Positions 60,998-64,000 of a DNA stretch of 64,000 nucleotides are shown piece after piece (positions within the stretch are counted from its first letter, which is position 1; the number at the start of each line of letters is the position of its first letter). The notes under the pieces are model-generated. The model was not told the DNA's origin. It did not search any database and was given only the letters and a program-made list of their open reading frames with translations. The DNA comes from Polydactylus sextarius (taxonomy: Eukaryota; Chordata; Actinopteri; Polynemidae): contig CM028914.1 of NCBI GenBank assembly GCA_016801845.1, forward strand, positions 16,782,772 through 16,846,771, read 5' to 3'. The translations under genes were made by a program, and so were the position numbers.

Positions 60998-62911
60998 GCT
61001 TTCTCCTCCCGGAGCATCGCTTCATCTCTCTCCTGTGGGAATATCTTGGAATGAGCAGACAGGTTTGGGATGGAGCTGCTGTTGTTGACGCTGCTTACTG
61101 AAAGCTTTGGTGGCCAGTGATGTGTTCCCCCATTATAACACTGTCATGTACACAGTATACAAATTGTATATAAGTGTGCGGGTATTTGACTGTATAAGGT
61201 GCATATTGTAGAGAGATAGAGAGAGAAAGGCAGACTGTAAAACAAGAGTGTGGCTGTGTTTTTGCATGTTGCTACTGCCTTAATCATTAAATCTTTATAA
61301 TATTTTTTAACTTTAATATCAATCTTAGCTCAAATTATTTCAATTAAATATAGTTTTAGCACCCGAAGAATACCTCAATACAGTGCCAGACATGAATGCT
61401 TGAACCAGAGACGTTGCAACACATTGACTGTTTAAGGGCCTGTGCTCCTTTTACCTTTTATCTTTTGAACATCAACAGCCTTTTGTGATGTTGACATTGC
61501 AGATTCAAATAGGCAATTCCAATATTTTTCCAATTAACTGTGTTGCTATGTGTATATGTAGTAATAATTCATATTCACATTCTCTTTGTTTGCAAAGCTG
61601 GCAGCTCCCTTTTCTTATCCAAAAACTAAATTCTTTTTTTTTCCTCTGTCATCAAGGCCAATTTTCAAGGTCTCAGTTTTATTATGTGAGACAGAGACAG
61701 TGAGATGAATGAGAGCCATCTTCAGCCTACTTCTGCCTAACATTTTTAGTATGAGTATGTACAAGCTGCAGATGTTTACAGGTAGACTCTCCATTCCATT
61801 CATTCTCTCAAATATATTAAAGTATATTATCTTCACATGCCACAGAATATGAAAAGATGGAATATTTCATTAGGCAAAACTCCCTCTGCCAATAAAAACC
61901 CTCCTTTTTGTTTGCCTAACCTCTCTCAATCTGTGTTTTTCTCTGTGGAAAACTCCCTTTACTGTTTCTCCCAGACTTCCCAAGGCTATTGCAGAGATAT
62001 AACAAAGGAGCGCAAATACAGACTGCATGAAATGAGGCACTGGGAGCAAACGGAGGAGATAAAGCTGAGAGGTAAAGGAAGAGCAAGAGACACTGAAGAG
62101 GGACGGCAGATAATTAAAAGGATCTTCAGGGTGATATAACGCTTAGTACTTGCTCTTCTTATTCATTTAAACACATATAAATGCCTCTGTAACGTGCCTA
62201 TACTATAAAGATATGTTGTTTCCATATTTTCCATACTACATTCAGAGCATAAATCTGCATCCCTTCCCTGCCCATATCTTTAATGTGAGTTATGCAAAGC
62301 ACGTCAGGATTCAACTCATTTTCAGGGCTGCAATCTACAGGCAATTTATCACAATCAAGCATGAAAAATATGCTATTATGCAGCTGAAATTAATTATTTA
62401 TTTTTTTTGGTTTAATGTAATATTGTGTGTTTCTGGAAGAATAATGCGGTAGTGCATTTTTAGGTTTTAATGTCACTTTGAAATATGTGCTATGAATGAA
62501 AAACAGATAACTTGAAATCTAGCTGTGTTGTATCTGTATCTGTGGACACAATCACATATACACACACAAACAGAACCTTTGAAAGTTTACAGCACATCTG
62601 TCAGACTAATGTCACTGCAATAGGCATTCACTGTTATGAATGGCAGAGAACTTAGCTAATTGTATCTATAAGACGCACAGTAATTGATCGGCTTCTTTCT
62701 ACTGACCTAATTTACTTCTGTTAGAACAATGAACGTTGAGCTTGACTTTCAACACTGCGGGCCTGTAATGATGAAATGGTGCTAGTGACACACTGCTTGT
62801 TACTGCGGTTGTGTTCATCATGGCATCTGTAACAGGTCTCAGAGGTCAAAGGGATGAACAGCTGATTTGACTGTTTGACAACCTGTCAGCAACTGGGCTA
62901 CCACATAAGTA

Positions 62912-62934
62912 TGTGTGTGTGTGTGTGTGTGTGT
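62912..62934. repeat. (GT)n microsatellite
   Basis: About 11 GT units followed by an imperfect tail. A second, shorter GT-rich patch lies at about 63163-63184. Confidence 0.95.
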
Positions 62935-64000
62935 ATGTGGAGGGGGTTTCTATAGTTGTGAGAGCATTGGTTTGAAACCATCATTGTGAGGACATTTTTG
63001 CATTTTGGTCATTTTGGCTTGTGCTTACAAATTTAGAGGGCTGTGTGATGTTTAAAATATTGTTTAAGAAGAGAGATTTAAGATTTGAATTAGGTCTAAA
63101 TTAGAGTAAGGTTCTAGAAAATGTAATCCAGTGTGTGTCCTCACAACTGTAGCAAGGCAAAAATGTGTGTGTGTATGTGTGTGTCAGTCAAAGAATGGAA
63201 GATGAGACAGATACCAGCTGTTACTATGTGTATGTCTGACTACTCATATTCTACTACTTGCTGTATAAATAAAAGGGAAAATGATTTTTTTCTTTTAAGC
63301 TGATGTTTTTTTCAAAACTCAGAATTTCTCTGAATAAAAACAGGATTTTTTTAATATGACACCATTAGCCTACAATCTTTGGAAATAGGGGAGGAAAGAC
63401 TTTTACAACAATTATTACTTCTCTCTTATTGATTCATATAACTCATAGTATGTCACCTATTGATTTATATTGATTTCTATTGTAATCTAATCAAATGATC
63501 AAATCCCCAAATGCACAAGGAACTGGGAACTAAGTATATCCAGCCTAATGTACAAATCATGTTTTTGTAATAACATGAAATAATGACAGAACATCAGTGT
63601 CTGTGTTGAAACTGACATGAGAGAAGGCAGTTTAATAAGCACTGGGCTTGGTGGCTGTTCCATTTGCTCAAGCAGCAGATGAATGACAGGTGTGCTTTTC
63701 TACCCTAATGCACAAATTGCCTCATCTACAAAGTGCTCATGTAGTTTGCTTTAAAGCTTTTTTCACACAAATACATTTGTTTATTCCTAAAGGACAGTTC
63801 ATATCCGTGAAAAACAACAGCAACGTCTTCATTAATTGATTGCGGTTGGGTTGATTGCAACAGGTCTTTAGAGATAGAACCTTATTAATCAGGTTATTAT
63901 CTTTCTGTGTTGATGGAAAACATATTGACTGGTATGGGTTATATTTAATAGTTTAGACTGGTTATTAATGATAATGTTAGCTCTCACTGTGCATCAGTAC

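Larger units (their letters stand above)
52420..64000 (+). other. robo2: robo intron after Ig1, continuing past the window
   Basis: The next expected exon (Ig2, beginning LRDDFRQNP) was not found in the remaining 11.6 kb, so the intron runs past the right edge. Inside are the reversed teleost repeat (54300-54630), poly(A) near 56277, a hairpin at 56357-56381 and several microsatellites. The longest open frames (for example 58227-58658 minus) show no domain. Confidence 0.7.

Noticed and set aside
52420..64000. Search for the Ig2 exon of robo
   Set aside because: No sequence encoding LRDDFRQNP or a second Ig domain was seen; the exon is placed outside the window.

Overview
The window looks like ordinary AT-rich vertebrate nuclear DNA from a teleost fish, probably a percomorph-type genome. 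Split genes with GT-AG introns, long introns, abundant microsatellites, a decayed Gmr1-like Ty3/gypsy element and a short interspersed repeat built around 'gcatgctaac'-type words all point that way. No bacterial or viral gene layout is present.

Two host genes can be supported. On the minus strand (about 17.57 kb down to about 10.5 kb) lies a complete six-exon ppm1d (Wip1), a PP2C-family nuclear Ser/Thr phosphatase. All six coding exons join in phase to a 573-residue protein with the full set of PP2C metal-binding motifs and the -CVC end typical of the family. On the plus strand (about 20 kb to beyond the right edge) is the 5' part of a Roundabout (Robo) axon-guidance receptor gene, best matched to robo2. 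It has one shared exon encoding Ig domain 1 (52.09-52.42 kb) and two alternative signal-peptide exons (28.72 kb and 35.05 kb). Both splice in the same phase, so two promoters give receptors with different leader peptides. Candidate untranslated leader exons lie at 20.07 and 22.25 kb. The two genes are head to head, about 2.5 kb or more apart.

Layout: 1-3.4 kb is non-genic, with a hexamer minisatellite and a near-perfect hairpin. 3.46-6.31 kb is a broken Gmr1-like retrotransposon (gag, protease, integrase, then reverse transcriptase). 6.3-6.8 kb is an unresolved CpG-rich segment. 6.8-10.5 kb is non-genic, with a mariner transposase fragment. 10.5-17.9 kb is ppm1d with its 3' UTR and promoter. 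17.9-20 kb is intergenic, with microsatellites. 20-64 kb is robo, almost all intron, holding simple repeats, two copies of a teleost interspersed repeat, CTCF-like sites and AT-rich blocks that may be conserved enhancers.

No novel multi-gene system was found. The most interesting items are the paired robo first exons with divergent CTCF-like motifs between them, and the copia-like domain order of the gypsy-type element.
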